DNA from: Neorhizobium sp. UBA3556
Lineage (GTDB): Bacteria > Pseudomonadota > Alphaproteobacteria > Rhizobiales > Rhizobiaceae
Direction: 5' to 3'
NCBI GenBank assembly: GCA_002376235.1
Contig: DFNX01000003.1
Span: 124,001-188,000 of the forward strand
DNA: 64,000 bases
Position 1 is the stretch's first letter; every line of letters begins with the position of its first letter. The notes below the pieces were generated by a model, which was given only the letters and a program-made list of their open reading frames with translations, did no database searches and was not told the origin of the DNA. Below are positions 43,595-52,034 of this stretch, one piece after another. A program made the translations under genes and the position numbers.

Positions 43595-43701
43595 TTCCAT
43601 TCTCCAAGTGGTTGACATTACAATCGAAACTTTCAACGCTTAAGCTGGTCTTTCGACCGGCGGCACGAGTGTCCGGCATAGGTCCGGCGAACGGGGAGAC
43701 G

Positions 43702-44610
43702 ATGGACCGCATAGAAGCCATGTCGATGCTGATCGAGGTTGCCGACACCGGCAGCCTTTCTGCTGCCGCAAGGGCGCTCAATATCCCGGTCACCACGCTC
43801 TCGCGCAAAATCTCCGATCTCGAAGCCGCTCTCGGGGCCAAGCTTCTGGTTCGCAGCACCCGCAGGATCGATCTCACCGATGCCGGCATCGGTTACCTTG
43901 CCGCGGCCCGGCGCATTATCGAGCAGGTAGAGGAAGCCGAGCGGGAGGCTGCGGGCGAGTTCACCGTGCCGAAAGGCAGGCTGGTGATCACCGCGCCGAT
44001 CCAGTTCGGCCAGCTGCATGTTCTGCCGGTCGTCACCGACTTCCTTGCCCGTTTCCCGCAGATCGACATCCGCCTGCTTCTGCAGGACCGGAACCTGCAG
44101 CTGGTCGAAGAGCATATCGATATGGCCGTGCGGATCGGCCGGTTGCCGGACAGTTCGATGATCGCGACCGCTGTCGGATCTGTCCGGATGGTTGTTTGTG
44201 CCAGCCCCCGGCTGATCGAGGCTCAGGGCATGCCGCAAAGCCCGCAGGAGCTTTCGCGCTTCCCAGCAATCACCATCGAGACACCTCTGTCGCAATCTGC
44301 CTGGCAGTTTCGCGATCCGGATGACCGCTCGCTCCTGACGCTCTCTCCGCCCCCTCGCCTTTCAGTCACCACGGTCGAGGCGGCATTGCAGGCGGCGATC
44401 CGTGATGCCGGCGTCATTCGTCTGTTCCACTATCAGGTCGCCGATGCGGTAAAGGCCGGTGATCTCAAAATCATTCTCGAAGAGTACGAAACCGACCCCG
44501 TGCCGGTGCAGTTGATCCATGCCTCGCGGGGGCAGATGCCGATCAAGATGCGCAGCTTTCTCGACTTCGCGGTTCCGAGGTTGCGCGCGGTCTTCCCGAT
44601 AGGGACCTAG
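43702..44610 (+). CDS. LysR-family transcriptional regulator
   Basis: The 302-residue protein begins with the winged helix domain MDRIEAMSMLIEVADTGSLS (residues 1-20) and SAAARALNIPVTTLSRKISDLE, then VRSTRRIDLTDAG. The effector domain (about 90-295) includes GRLVITAPIQFGQLHVLPVV, as in CrgA/DsdC-like regulators of the LysR class. GGGGAGACG precedes ATG 43702. It is divergently oriented from the hydrolase across a 107-bp shared promoter region. Its stop overlaps the stop of the next, convergent gene at a CTAG. Confidence 0.93.
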   Translation: MDRIEAMSMLIEVADTGSLSAAARALNIPVTTLSRKISDLEAALGAKLLVRSTRRIDLTDAGIGYLAAARRIIEQVEEAEREAAGEFTVPKGRLVITAPIQFGQLHVLPVVTDFLARFPQIDIRLLLQDRNLQLVEEHIDMAVRIGRLPDSSMIATAVGSVRMVVCASPRLIEAQGMPQSPQELSRFPAITIETPLSQSAWQFRDPDDRSLLTLSPPPRLSVTTVEAALQAAIRDAGVIRLFHYQVADAVKAGDLKIILEEYETDPVPVQLIHASRGQMPIKMRSFLDFAVPRLRAVFPIGT

Positions 44611-45233
44611 ATTGCCCCCGTGCCTGCCCTGGCCCTCAGTTCCGCATTTTCCTTTTCAAGCTCGGCAAGGCGCTCCTGCATCGGGCGCATCGCGGCAGCG
44701 ATCTCCCGCTCGGTGAAGCGCGGGGTGATGTGCTGCGGGCAGTTCCAGTCGAAAGCTTCCAGCCGCACCCGGAAGATGCGCTCGGCCCTGCCGCGATAAC
44801 CGGCATCGGTAACGAGCGCAGTAATCGACGGATCCTCGTCCAGCGCCAGTTTTTCGACATGGGCATAGATTTTCAGCCGAGCGCGGCGCGGATAATCCAT
44901 CAGGAAGAGGCAGGCCTTGTCGCTGGCGGCCAGATTGCCGGTCGAGATATACTGGCGATTGCCGCGGTAATCGGCGAAAGCGAGCGTCCGGTCATCGACG
45001 ACTTTGAGAAAGCCTGCAGGCCCGCCGCGATGCTGGATGTAGGGCCAGCCGGTCTCGGAGACCGAGGCCATGTAGAAACTATCGCGCTCGGCGATGAAGG
45101 CCTTTTCGCTTTCGGTGAACCGATCCATCGTGCGGTCGCCACCGAAATCGGACCAGAACTGATCGACACCCATTTCGGCCTGTGCTGCCCGCACGCTTGG
45201 CGTCGAGGCGATATCCAGAAATCCGTAGGACAT
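44607..45233 (-). CDS. Pyridoxamine 5'-phosphate oxidase-like FMN-binding protein
   Basis: The 208-residue protein has a split-barrel flavin domain: SFYMASVSETGWPYIQHRGG, DDRTLAFADYRGNRQYISTGNL and ACLFLMDYPRRARLKIYAHV are typical of the PPOX (COG3576) group. The last 25 residues form a short coiled coil (MQERLAELEKENAELRARAG). Members reduce or sense diverse substrates with FMN or F420; specificity cannot be told here. An unusual pair of overlapping inverted repeats lies about 100 bp upstream. Confidence 0.85.
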   Translation of the reverse strand: MSYGFLDIASTPSVRAAQAEMGVDQFWSDFGGDRTMDRFTESEKAFIAERDSFYMASVSETGWPYIQHRGGPAGFLKVVDDRTLAFADYRGNRQYISTGNLAASDKACLFLMDYPRRARLKIYAHVEKLALDEDPSITALVTDAGYRGRAERIFRVRLEAFDWNCPQHITPRFTEREIAAAMRPMQERLAELEKENAELRARAGTGAI

Positions 45234-45331
45234 GGCGTTCTCCCTTGAAACCAGAGCGGGGGATCGTTGAAGATCGCGTCCGGCCCGTTGGAAGGACTAT
45301 GCCGTTTTTCATTCATCGTCGTAATCGGGTA

Positions 45332-45367
45332 TTTTCGGAGATCATCTCTCCGAAAAATGGAGAGATG
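45332..45367. repeat. Two overlapping, mutually exclusive inverted repeats
   Basis: TTTTCGGAGA (45332-45341) matches TCTCCGAAAA (45347-45356), a perfect 10-bp dyad. CATCTCTCC (45343-45351) also matches GGAGAGATG (45359-45367), a perfect 9-bp dyad that uses part of the first. The two stems cannot form at once. The site is upstream of the PPOX gene on the minus strand. Confidence 0.7.
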
Positions 45368-45416
45368 AAATCGCGTTCGACGCGATGGCCCTTATTGGAT
45401 GGAAAAATGCAGCCAG

Positions 45417-46295
45417 TCAGGGCTCATCAAAGGACAGACCCCAATCCTCCTCGCCATACCATTCCTCACCTTTCGGCGGGGTCTTCCAGCGCAAGCTCTT
45501 TACCTTGCGCAGGCCACGGGCACGGAATGCGCCCTCAAGCCCGGCATGTCGCCCTTCAGGCACCGGCTTGCCGCTCTCACCCCAGATGAACGACACAATC
45601 TGGATAAACCGTGCGCCAAAACCCCGAGCCTGACGGTCGATCATCAGATAGGCGGCGTGACGGGTAAAACCGGTGCGGCGGCTATTCTGGACAGCCGGAA
45701 TGCCAAGCGGAAAGATCAGGCGGCCATTCGGCGCCAAATTTTCAATCCAGGCTTCCGGCGGATGGTCGAGGGCGAAGTTGGCGTAGATGACATCGGCTTC
45801 CTGCTTGGGCCAGTCCGATGCATCGCCCTGAACGATCTCGACATTGTCGTATGCGGCAAGATTGGCCTTGGCCCTTGCGGCAAGCGCAGTATCGTATTCC
45901 ACGCCGATCACGCGACCTGACGGGCCGACGAGTTCGGCCATGATCGCAGTATAGTAACCGGCACCGGCTCCCATATGCACGACCGTCTCGCCTTCGCGGA
46001 TATTGAAGGCACCAAATGCTCCGGCATGCAACGAGGGAGAGCCGTTATTGATGCCCTTCTCCGTATCGAGGCCGACAAGAACATCCTGATAAAGCACGAT
46101 AGGATCGGTCGAGGCGACGGGACGGTATCCATCGCTGTAAAAATCATCGAAGATCCAGGGCGGCGGGCCAACATAGTCTTCGCGGGCCACGCGCGCGAAA
46201 GCTACGAGCAACCTATCGTTTTTGTCTATTCCGGCCTTGGCAAGCAGTTGAAGCGCATAGTTGCGGCGATGCGCGGGTTCGTCTTCCAAATTCAT
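45417..46295 (-). CDS. Protein-L-isoaspartate O-methyltransferase-like protein
   Basis: The 292-residue protein has the PCMT/Pcm fold: a KNDRLLVAFARVAREDYVGP N-terminal helix, then TVVHMGAGAGYYTAIMAELVG (motif I; one His replaces the usual Glu/Asp before GAG), and GVEYDTALAARAKANL. It is longer than canonical Pcm (about 210-220 residues), with an extra C-terminal part (about 210-292). Canonical enzymes repair isoaspartyl damage; such diverged forms have unknown targets. The stop region ends about 50 bp from the dyad cluster. Confidence 0.8.
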   Translation of the reverse strand: MNLEDEPAHRRNYALQLLAKAGIDKNDRLLVAFARVAREDYVGPPPWIFDDFYSDGYRPVASTDPIVLYQDVLVGLDTEKGINNGSPSLHAGAFGAFNIREGETVVHMGAGAGYYTAIMAELVGPSGRVIGVEYDTALAARAKANLAAYDNVEIVQGDASDWPKQEADVIYANFALDHPPEAWIENLAPNGRLIFPLGIPAVQNSRRTGFTRHAAYLMIDRQARGFGARFIQIVSFIWGESGKPVPEGRHAGLEGAFRARGLRKVKSLRWKTPPKGEEWYGEEDWGLSFDEP

Positions 46296-46483
46296 CCATA
46301 TCCCCTAGGCTGTCTTCAACCATGCCGCCCTCTCCTGTTGGTCAGGTTGCATGGCCGTTTCGCGCCATAGTGGCAGGATGAATGACTTGTCTCAATGCAA
46401 GGTTCAAAGAAATGAATTGGTAGCACAGGGCACGATCCTGTAATTGCGCTTAGACAATTACAACAGAATGCCGGAAACACCCC

Positions 46484-47410
46484 ATGGCCAGCCAAAACCC
46501 AGCGTCTCCCGCCACAAATCCGGTTGCCGTCAACGAAGACACGCCGCGCGGTTTTGCCTTCGGCCTCACAGCCTATCTGCTCTGGGGTTTTCTGCCGTTC
46601 TACCTGAAAGCGGTGGGCCATCTTCCGGCGATGGAAGTGCTGGCGCACCGTGCGCTCTGGTCGGTGCCGGTGGCCGGCATCGTGCTGATCATACTCGGCC
46701 GGCTGAAAGATGTCCGGGCGGCGCTCAAGAACCCCCGCATGCTCGGCATGGCCTGCGCCACCGCGACGCTGATTACCCTCAACTGGGGCGTCTATGTCTG
46801 GGCGGTCGCCGCCGGACACGCGCTCGATGCCGCGCTGGGTTATTTCATCAACCCGCTGTTCAGCATTTTTCTGGCCGCCGTCATCCTGAAGGAAAAGCTC
46901 GCTCCGCTGCAGATGGCGGCCATCGGGCTTGCGGTCGTGGCCGTCGCCATCCTCGCCTGGGGCGCCGGCGGGCTTCCGTGGGTCTCCCTGGCGCTGACCG
47001 TTACCTGGGGCATCTACGCGCTTTTGCGCAAGACGCTACCGATCGGCCCCAACCAGGGGTTCTTTCTCGAAGTGCTTTTGATCAGCATTCCGATGCTGCC
47101 CTATGTGATCTGGCTCGAAGCCACAGGACAGGGGCATTTTCTCGGCGGAACCGGTTTCGACATGGGCATGTTGGCACTTTCCGGTGTCGTGACGGCCGGG
47201 CCGCTGATGATCTACGCGAACGGCGCCAAACTGCTGAAACTATCGACCATCGGCATCATGCAGTATATTGCGCCGACGATGATCTTCCTGATCGCCATCT
47301 TCGCCTTCGGTGAACCACTGAGCTCGATAAAGCTTACAAGTTTCGTCTTGATCTGGGCGGCGCTGGCGCTCTACACCATCGCCATGTTGCGACAGCTGCG
47401 CGGTCGCTGA
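46484..47410 (+). CDS. rarD: EamA family transporter RarD
   Basis: The 308-residue protein has ten hydrophobic helices of the drug/metabolite transporter superfamily. The sequence GFAFGLTAYLLWGFLPFYLKAV, ALWSVPVAGIVLI, NWGVYVWAVAAGHALDAALGYFINPLFS and TAGPLMIYANGAKLLKLSTIGIMQYIAP are diagnostic of RarD. RarD was named from chloramphenicol sensitivity in Pseudomonas, but its natural substrate is not established. The cupin gene follows after 19 bp. Confidence 0.92.
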   Translation: MASQNPASPATNPVAVNEDTPRGFAFGLTAYLLWGFLPFYLKAVGHLPAMEVLAHRALWSVPVAGIVLIILGRLKDVRAALKNPRMLGMACATATLITLNWGVYVWAVAAGHALDAALGYFINPLFSIFLAAVILKEKLAPLQMAAIGLAVVAVAILAWGAGGLPWVSLALTVTWGIYALLRKTLPIGPNQGFFLEVLLISIPMLPYVIWLEATGQGHFLGGTGFDMGMLALSGVVTAGPLMIYANGAKLLKLSTIGIMQYIAPTMIFLIAIFAFGEPLSSIKLTSFVLIWAALALYTIAMLRQLRGR

Positions 47411-47429
47411 CTTTCAAGGACACCCTTTC

Positions 47430-47759
47430 ATGCAGATGTCAGACATTCCCTTCGGCACGACCGACTGGTCGAGCGTCGAGCCGACCGTACACAAGGGCGA
47501 CACCGGCCATTCGACCTGGCGCACCCAGCATTTCGGCGGCATCCGCGTGCGGATGGTCGAGCACTCGCCGGGCTACCTGGCCGACCACTGGTGCGAAAAA
47601 GGTCATATCCTTCTGTGCCTGGAAGGCGAGATGACAACCGAACTCGCCGACGGGCGCGTCTTCGTGCTGAAGCCCGGCATGAGCTATCAGGTCGCCGACA
47701 ATGCCGAGCCGCATCGCTCCTCGACCACGATCGGGGCCAAGCTTTTTATCGTCGATTGA
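47430..47759 (+). CDS. DHCW-motif-type cupin protein
   Basis: The 109-residue single-domain cupin matches a small family with a DHCW-like motif (here LADHWCEKGHILLCLEG). The His/Glu pattern of the metal site lies at HW...GH and later EPHRSSTTIGAKLF. No signal peptide is visible. It lies 19 bp after rarD and is probably cotranscribed. Function is not known. Confidence 0.82.
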   Translation: MQMSDIPFGTTDWSSVEPTVHKGDTGHSTWRTQHFGGIRVRMVEHSPGYLADHWCEKGHILLCLEGEMTTELADGRVFVLKPGMSYQVADNAEPHRSSTTIGAKLFIVD

Positions 47760-47772
47760 CGCCAGTTTCCGC

Positions 47773-47865
47773 CGTCATCCTCGGGCTTGTCCCGAGGATA
47801 CATCCAGGTTGATGCAGCTGAGACGTAGCAGATCCTCGGGTTCAACCCGTGGACGAGCATGACGA
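47773..47865. repeat. Intergenic palindromic repeat element (Rhizobiales-type)
   Basis: GTCATCCTCGGGCTTGTCCC opens the element at 47774 and continues to GAGGAT; an imperfect inverted copy (ATCCTCGGGTTCAACCCG, then GCATGAC) closes it near 47863. The layout GTCATCCTCGGG...CCCGAGGAT is typical of dispersed intergenic palindromes in this order. It lies between the convergent cupin and LOG genes. Confidence 0.7.
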
Positions 47866-47873
47866 CCGTGTAC

Positions 47874-48491
47874 TTAAAGCTTCGAGATAACGGCCTCTTC
47901 GCCCTTGGACGAAGTCGTGACCTCATCACGCTCCAGAATTGCCGGAACGATATCGTCCACCTCCGATATGACCAGCGGCTGGACGAGATGGGCGCGATGG
48001 ATGAAACCCTCGCTGCGCATATGATTGACCAGCGATAACATCGGATCCCAGAAGCCGCCGATATTGGCGAAAACCATCGGCTTTTCATGGCGGCCAAGTT
48101 GGCCCCAGGTCATGATCTCGACGATTTCTTCCAGCGTGCCTATACCGCCGGGAAGCGTGACGAAAGCGTCGGAACGCTCAAACATCTTGTGCTTACGCTC
48201 ATGCATGTCCGCGGTCACGATCAGTTCGTTCAGCTGGCCAAGCGAATGGCGCGTCGCCTCCATGTCTACGAGGAATTCCGGGATGATGCCGGTCACTTCT
48301 CCTCCGTTCGACAGGACGCCCGCTGCAACCGCGCCCATGATACCCTTGGTCCCGCCGCCATAGACGAGCCTGAGGCCATGCGCAGCAATCGATTTTCCAA
48401 GTGCGCGACCGGCAGCAATATAGGCAGGGTCTCGGCCAGGCTGGGAGCCGCAATAGACGCAGATGGATCGTATTGGCACAGTTTTCTCCAT
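47874..48491 (-). CDS. LOG family protein (cytokinin riboside 5'-monophosphate phosphoribohydrolase-like)
   Basis: The 205-residue Rossmann protein has the GGGTKGIMGAVA loop at 46-57 and the LOG signature PGGIGTLEE at 114-122, with the earlier CVYCGS. Family enzymes release free cytokinin bases or nucleobases from nucleotide monophosphates; bacterial members often act as AMP/other NMP hydrolases. In plant-associated Rhizobiales a cytokinin role is possible but not shown by this sequence. Single gene, convergent with the cupin. Confidence 0.9.
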   Translation of the reverse strand: MEKTVPIRSICVYCGSQPGRDPAYIAAGRALGKSIAAHGLRLVYGGGTKGIMGAVAAGVLSNGGEVTGIIPEFLVDMEATRHSLGQLNELIVTADMHERKHKMFERSDAFVTLPGGIGTLEEIVEIMTWGQLGRHEKPMVFANIGGFWDPMLSLVNHMRSEGFIHRAHLVQPLVISEVDDIVPAILERDEVTTSSKGEEAVISKL

Positions 48492-48651
48492 TGGGCATTC
48501 AAAGGGTGCGACAGTTGAGACCGCACCACGCAGATTTGACGGGAAAATCCCGCAAGAGCAAGGCTTTATGATGTGAAAAGCTTGTTAAGAAGTCTGGAAA
48601 GGGCTAATCGGTAAAGTAGCGAAAACTCAGGCCCTTAAGAGGCAATAGACG

Positions 48652-50376
48652 ATGAAGAACCGTGCCGGCTGGCTCGCCCTGATTGTACTTGCAATTGCTT
48701 CGCTGTTGATGATCTTCTTTGTCATGCCGAGGATCAACCAGGAAAGCAAGCCAGTCGCAGCTGCGATCAATGCTGCCGGTGACGCGGTGAAGAATGCCGT
48801 GACCGAGGGCAACAAGCCTGCCGAGACCGCAAAGGTCGAGCCGCAGGTAACCACCCCCTCCGCGCCAGCGCCCGCCAATGCGCCTGCAGCCTCGCCGGCA
48901 CCCGCCGCCGCCCCTGCGCCGCGAACGGCTGCGACCGATACGCCGACATTCGATGTCCTGCGCGTCGAGCCGGATGGCTCCGCGGTTATTGCCGGCCATG
49001 CAGCCCCCAATTCGACACTTGAGATCACCAATGGCACATCCGTCATCGCCAAAGTGGATGTTGGCCCGAGCGGTGATTTTGCCGCCGTGCTCGACAAGCC
49101 GCTGCCGCCCGGCGACCACCAGCTCGTGCTGAAGGCGACTGCCAAGGACGGAAAGGTTACAAGCTCGGAAGAGATCGCGACGGTCTCGGTTCCCGCCGAC
49201 AAGAACGGCAAGCTTCTCGCCATGGTGACCAAGCCCGGCAAGGCCAGCCGCCTGATCGCGGTTCCGGAAGAGGCCGGCAAGGCGGCTTCCGCAGCGGCGA
49301 CAAGCCAGCCTGCAGCGCCTTCAGCAGGCGCCGAGGCCGCCACGACAGCACCGCAATCCGGCGGCGTAGCATCCGCGCCCGTTTCCGGTACGACCTCCCC
49401 CGCAGCCGCCACCTCTCCCCTGCCTGCCATGTCGAGCGAATTGCAGATCACGGCGGTCGAGATCGAGGGCTCGAAGATCTTTATTGCCGGCGTGACGAAA
49501 TCGGGCCGTCAGGTTCGCGGCTCCGCGGATGGTTCCGTCGTCGGTCAGGCTCAGTCGGGCGGAGACGGAAATTTCGTCATCGACGGAAGCGCCAACCTGA
49601 CCGTCGGGGATCATCGCATCGCCGTCGAGGCGCTCGGCAGCAACGGACAGGTTCTGGTTCGCGTGGAAGTGCCGTTCAACCGGCCAGCCGGCGAACAGGT
49701 CGCAGCAATCGCATCACCGGCACCGGCCAGCCCGGTCACGGTCGCCGATGGTGGCGCGTTCGACAATCTGCGCGGACAAGTGGCCAAGGCCTTCTCGTTG
49801 CTCAAGGGCCTCTATGAGGCCGGCAAGGTTCCGACGCTCGAAAACATGACGGCGGCCCGCTCGTCGACGTCCATCGCGCTGCAGTCACTGGCCGAATACA
49901 GGTTGCCGGCAGGCGCCTCCATCAATGCGACCGAGGCTGTCGGCCTCACAGCCGGTCATGCCAATGCGGCCCGTCAGGCGCTGGAAGCCCTGCCCCGCGA
50001 CGTGGCAGCGGTCGGTGCCTCGCTGGACAACCTGACCAAGCTGATTGCCGAGGCCGTCGGTCCGGCGCTGGCCCAGCAGTTCGGTGGTGCACCGCAGACG
50101 ATGGCTTCCACCGATGGAACACGCACTATCGAGCAGGCGCCACTCACCCAGAGCAGCAGCAACTCCGTCATCATCCGCCGCGGCGACACCCTGTGGCAGA
50201 TCGCACGGCGCGCTTATGGCCAGGGCGTGCGCTACACGACGATCTATCTCGCCAACGAGGAACAGATCGCCAATCCCGACGTCATCCAGCCAGGCCAGAT
50301 TTTTGGCGTGCCTGAGCAGTTCCGTCCTGATTCCGAGGAACTGCATCGCGAGCGGCTGCAGCATCGCAAGGGATGA
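48652..50376 (+). CDS. LysM-domain membrane-anchored envelope protein
   Basis: The 574-residue protein has an N-terminal membrane helix (WLALIVLAIASLLMIFFVM, about 7-25), an Ala/Pro-rich periplasmic linker (about 55-95), an Ig-like repeat (PDGSAVIAGHAAPNSTLEIT region), a second Ala/Ser-rich linker, another Ig-like domain (SKIFIAGVTKSGRQVRG), a helical segment, and a C-terminal LysM (IRRGDTLWQIARRAYGQG, residues about 510-560) that should bind peptidoglycan. It resembles the LysM proteins with Ig-like domains common in Rhizobiales. Role in envelope structure is inferred. Confidence 0.88.
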   Translation: MKNRAGWLALIVLAIASLLMIFFVMPRINQESKPVAAAINAAGDAVKNAVTEGNKPAETAKVEPQVTTPSAPAPANAPAASPAPAAAPAPRTAATDTPTFDVLRVEPDGSAVIAGHAAPNSTLEITNGTSVIAKVDVGPSGDFAAVLDKPLPPGDHQLVLKATAKDGKVTSSEEIATVSVPADKNGKLLAMVTKPGKASRLIAVPEEAGKAASAAATSQPAAPSAGAEAATTAPQSGGVASAPVSGTTSPAAATSPLPAMSSELQITAVEIEGSKIFIAGVTKSGRQVRGSADGSVVGQAQSGGDGNFVIDGSANLTVGDHRIAVEALGSNGQVLVRVEVPFNRPAGEQVAAIASPAPASPVTVADGGAFDNLRGQVAKAFSLLKGLYEAGKVPTLENMTAARSSTSIALQSLAEYRLPAGASINATEAVGLTAGHANAARQALEALPRDVAAVGASLDNLTKLIAEAVGPALAQQFGGAPQTMASTDGTRTIEQAPLTQSSSNSVIIRRGDTLWQIARRAYGQGVRYTTIYLANEEQIANPDVIQPGQIFGVPEQFRPDSEELHRERLQHRKG

Positions 50377-50916
50377 TTTTGGCCGATCAGGCCTCGATGA
50401 TCGCATTTTCCCGGCCGACGTTCCGACAGGAGCGTCGGCCGAAGCATTTCGGGGCTACGGTTTTCTCGCCGAAAACGGGGATGCTGAGACGGCCAGGAAA
50501 AAAATCTCCGGCACGATGTCAACGGCTTAGCAATATTCTTCGCGCGTCATCATCCCCGCAAATCCCGACAGGCGGATAATCGAGCCGTCATCGGATGGGA
50601 ACCGGGTTCGCGAACCGGCATCCTCAACGGGTTGCAACTCGGTTTCCGGTGATGGTCGCAACTGCGATCCGACGAGAACTGACACGTCTCAATGGATCAA
50701 TCAAACGGCCGGGGCAGGCGGAAAGCCTGAAATACCAAACTCCCCATACCACCCACCTGCCCCTTCCCTTCTCACCGAACCGGTCTCGCCGGTGCGGCTA
50801 TCGGCGCTTGCTTTTTTGCCATAGGGAAGTCCGATCGCGAGCGCGGATTGACAACGTCCGTGCAGACTGGAAAACCGGTTCATCACCATTTGGAACAATA
50901 CATATGGGAGGCTGCC
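50377..50916. other. 540-bp region without a convincing gene
   Basis: No open frame here shows protein-like composition; long frames reaching into it are shadows of the 50917 gene. It contains a perfect 9-bp hairpin (CGGCCGACG at 50412-50420 with CGTCGGCCG at 50433-50441), probably related to the end of the LysM transcript, and the palindrome GGTTCGCGAACC (50605-50616). Confidence 0.5.
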
Positions 50917-51327
50917 ATGCTGCGCCCGTGGATTTTGATCGTCGCATTCTGTTTGATTGCCGTAAATGCGGCGCAGGCGCAGGAAACGCAGGAGAACGTA
51001 ATCCTTTCCGTCGATCGGGGCGTGGTGCGATGGGCCGCGGTCTACAAGGCAAGGCCGGAGCGGCAGGACGACCCTTATTTCCATGTCCGCGTTTTCGAAC
51101 ACGAGAAGGGCTGGCAGCCATGGAGGTTCAAACAACTCGCCTTCCATATGGCCGTCACCCCCGAGGCTCTTCAAGCCAGCCGCATCGACAAGAAGGCAAG
51201 GGTCTATAATTACAAGGATGTCGAATTCCGCACGTCTTATCGCCGCTGGCTCGATGGTCCACGGCCACGCAGCGAGGTTCCCGTGTGCGACACCAATATC
51301 CTGAACTGCATCGCCGAACTGCAATAG
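50917..51327 (+). CDS. Periplasmic hypothetical protein (DUF5086-like)
   Basis: The 136-residue protein has a signal peptide (MLRPWILIVAFCLIAVNAAQ, cleavage near AQA/QETQ). The mature part contains RGVVRWAAVYKARPERQDD, then PWRFKQLAFHMAVTPEAL and YNYKDVEFRTSYRRWLDGPRP, with two Cys at the end (VCDTNILNCI) that may pair. It resembles the DUF5086 family of Rhizobiales as far as I recall, but I cannot confirm this. GGGAGGC precedes ATG 50917. Confidence 0.7.
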   Translation: MLRPWILIVAFCLIAVNAAQAQETQENVILSVDRGVVRWAAVYKARPERQDDPYFHVRVFEHEKGWQPWRFKQLAFHMAVTPEALQASRIDKKARVYNYKDVEFRTSYRRWLDGPRPRSEVPVCDTNILNCIAELQ

Positions 51328-51373
51328 CGTTGCGCGCTCCGTCTCAGCGGTGCGCTTTTGCAAGCACAACCGG

Positions 51374-51682
51374 TTACTGACCGTAGAGGCCAGAAGCCAG
51401 GAAGACCGCGGCCGCCAGAAAGACTGGAACGGACCAGTATTCCATTCTGATGAAGAACAAATCGTGGCGCTCCCCGGGTATCGCCGTCCTGTGCAAATAC
51501 CGTCCGAGCTTCCAGTTGATGATCCCGGCGATAAGAAAGACTGCCGCGAATTCGTAGATTTTCGTCCAGTCCGGCAGATGCAGCGTCTCGGTTACCCAGA
51601 GCGCGGCAAAAAGCCCCGCAAAAATCACGCCTCCAATAAGAGGGATGGTGAGAAAACCCCATCCACGCCAGATAACAACCAT
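51374..51682 (-). CDS. Small integral membrane protein
   Basis: The 102-residue protein has three hydrophobic segments (about 9-29, 42-58, 83-100) and a charged loop with HRTAIPGERHDLFF. No family is recognised. It is convergent with the 50917 gene and upstream of nothing obvious on its strand. Confidence 0.65.
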   Translation of the reverse strand: MVVIWRGWGFLTIPLIGGVIFAGLFAALWVTETLHLPDWTKIYEFAAVFLIAGIINWKLGRYLHRTAIPGERHDLFFIRMEYWSVPVFLAAAVFLASGLYGQ

Positions 51683-51791
51683 TTAAATCCAACCAATCCG
51701 ATAAAAGCCAATGGCCGCATCGCCAACAAGAGCCGATTGCAGCACCCTAGGGAGAGGCAACGCCTGCATGCGTTGCCGGGATCTCGACCGA

Positions 51792-52034
51792 CTAATTCAG
51801 CTCTGCGAGCATTTCGTCGTAGACCTTGCACGCGCCGCTCAAATCCGTCGCCGCCTGGGCCTGCCCTGCCGCCATTTTCTGCGAAACTGCCGCAGCCTTT
51901 TGCGGATCCCGTGCAGCCAATTCCTGCATTTTCTGCGAAATTTCAGTGGCCTTGGCAGTCAGGTCTTCTGCCGTGCAGGCAAAAGAAGGAGTTGCTGCGA
52001 GAATGAGGGCAGCGGTCAAGAGATAGTTTTTCAT
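51792..52034 (-). CDS. Small secreted/periplasmic protein
   Basis: The 80-residue protein has a clear signal peptide (MKNYLLTAALILAATPSFA before CTAED). The mature 61 residues are helical and Ala/Lys/Gln-rich with two Cys (CTAED and GACKVYDE), consistent with a helical hairpin closed by a disulphide. Family unknown. An upstream AAGGAATAA sequence gives a plausible ribosome site. Confidence 0.7.
   Translation of the reverse strand: MKNYLLTAALILAATPSFACTAEDLTAKATEISQKMQELAARDPQKAAAVSQKMAAGQAQAATDLSGACKVYDEMLAELN

Noticed and set aside
47874..48491. Evidence for plant cytokinin production
   Set aside because: The LOG motif alone does not show cytokinin synthesis; no isopentenyltransferase gene is present in the window.
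50595..51209. Plus-strand frame that could be a 204-residue protein
   Set aside because: It overlaps the signal-peptide protein at 50917 in another frame, lacks a ribosome site and has no protein-like pattern.
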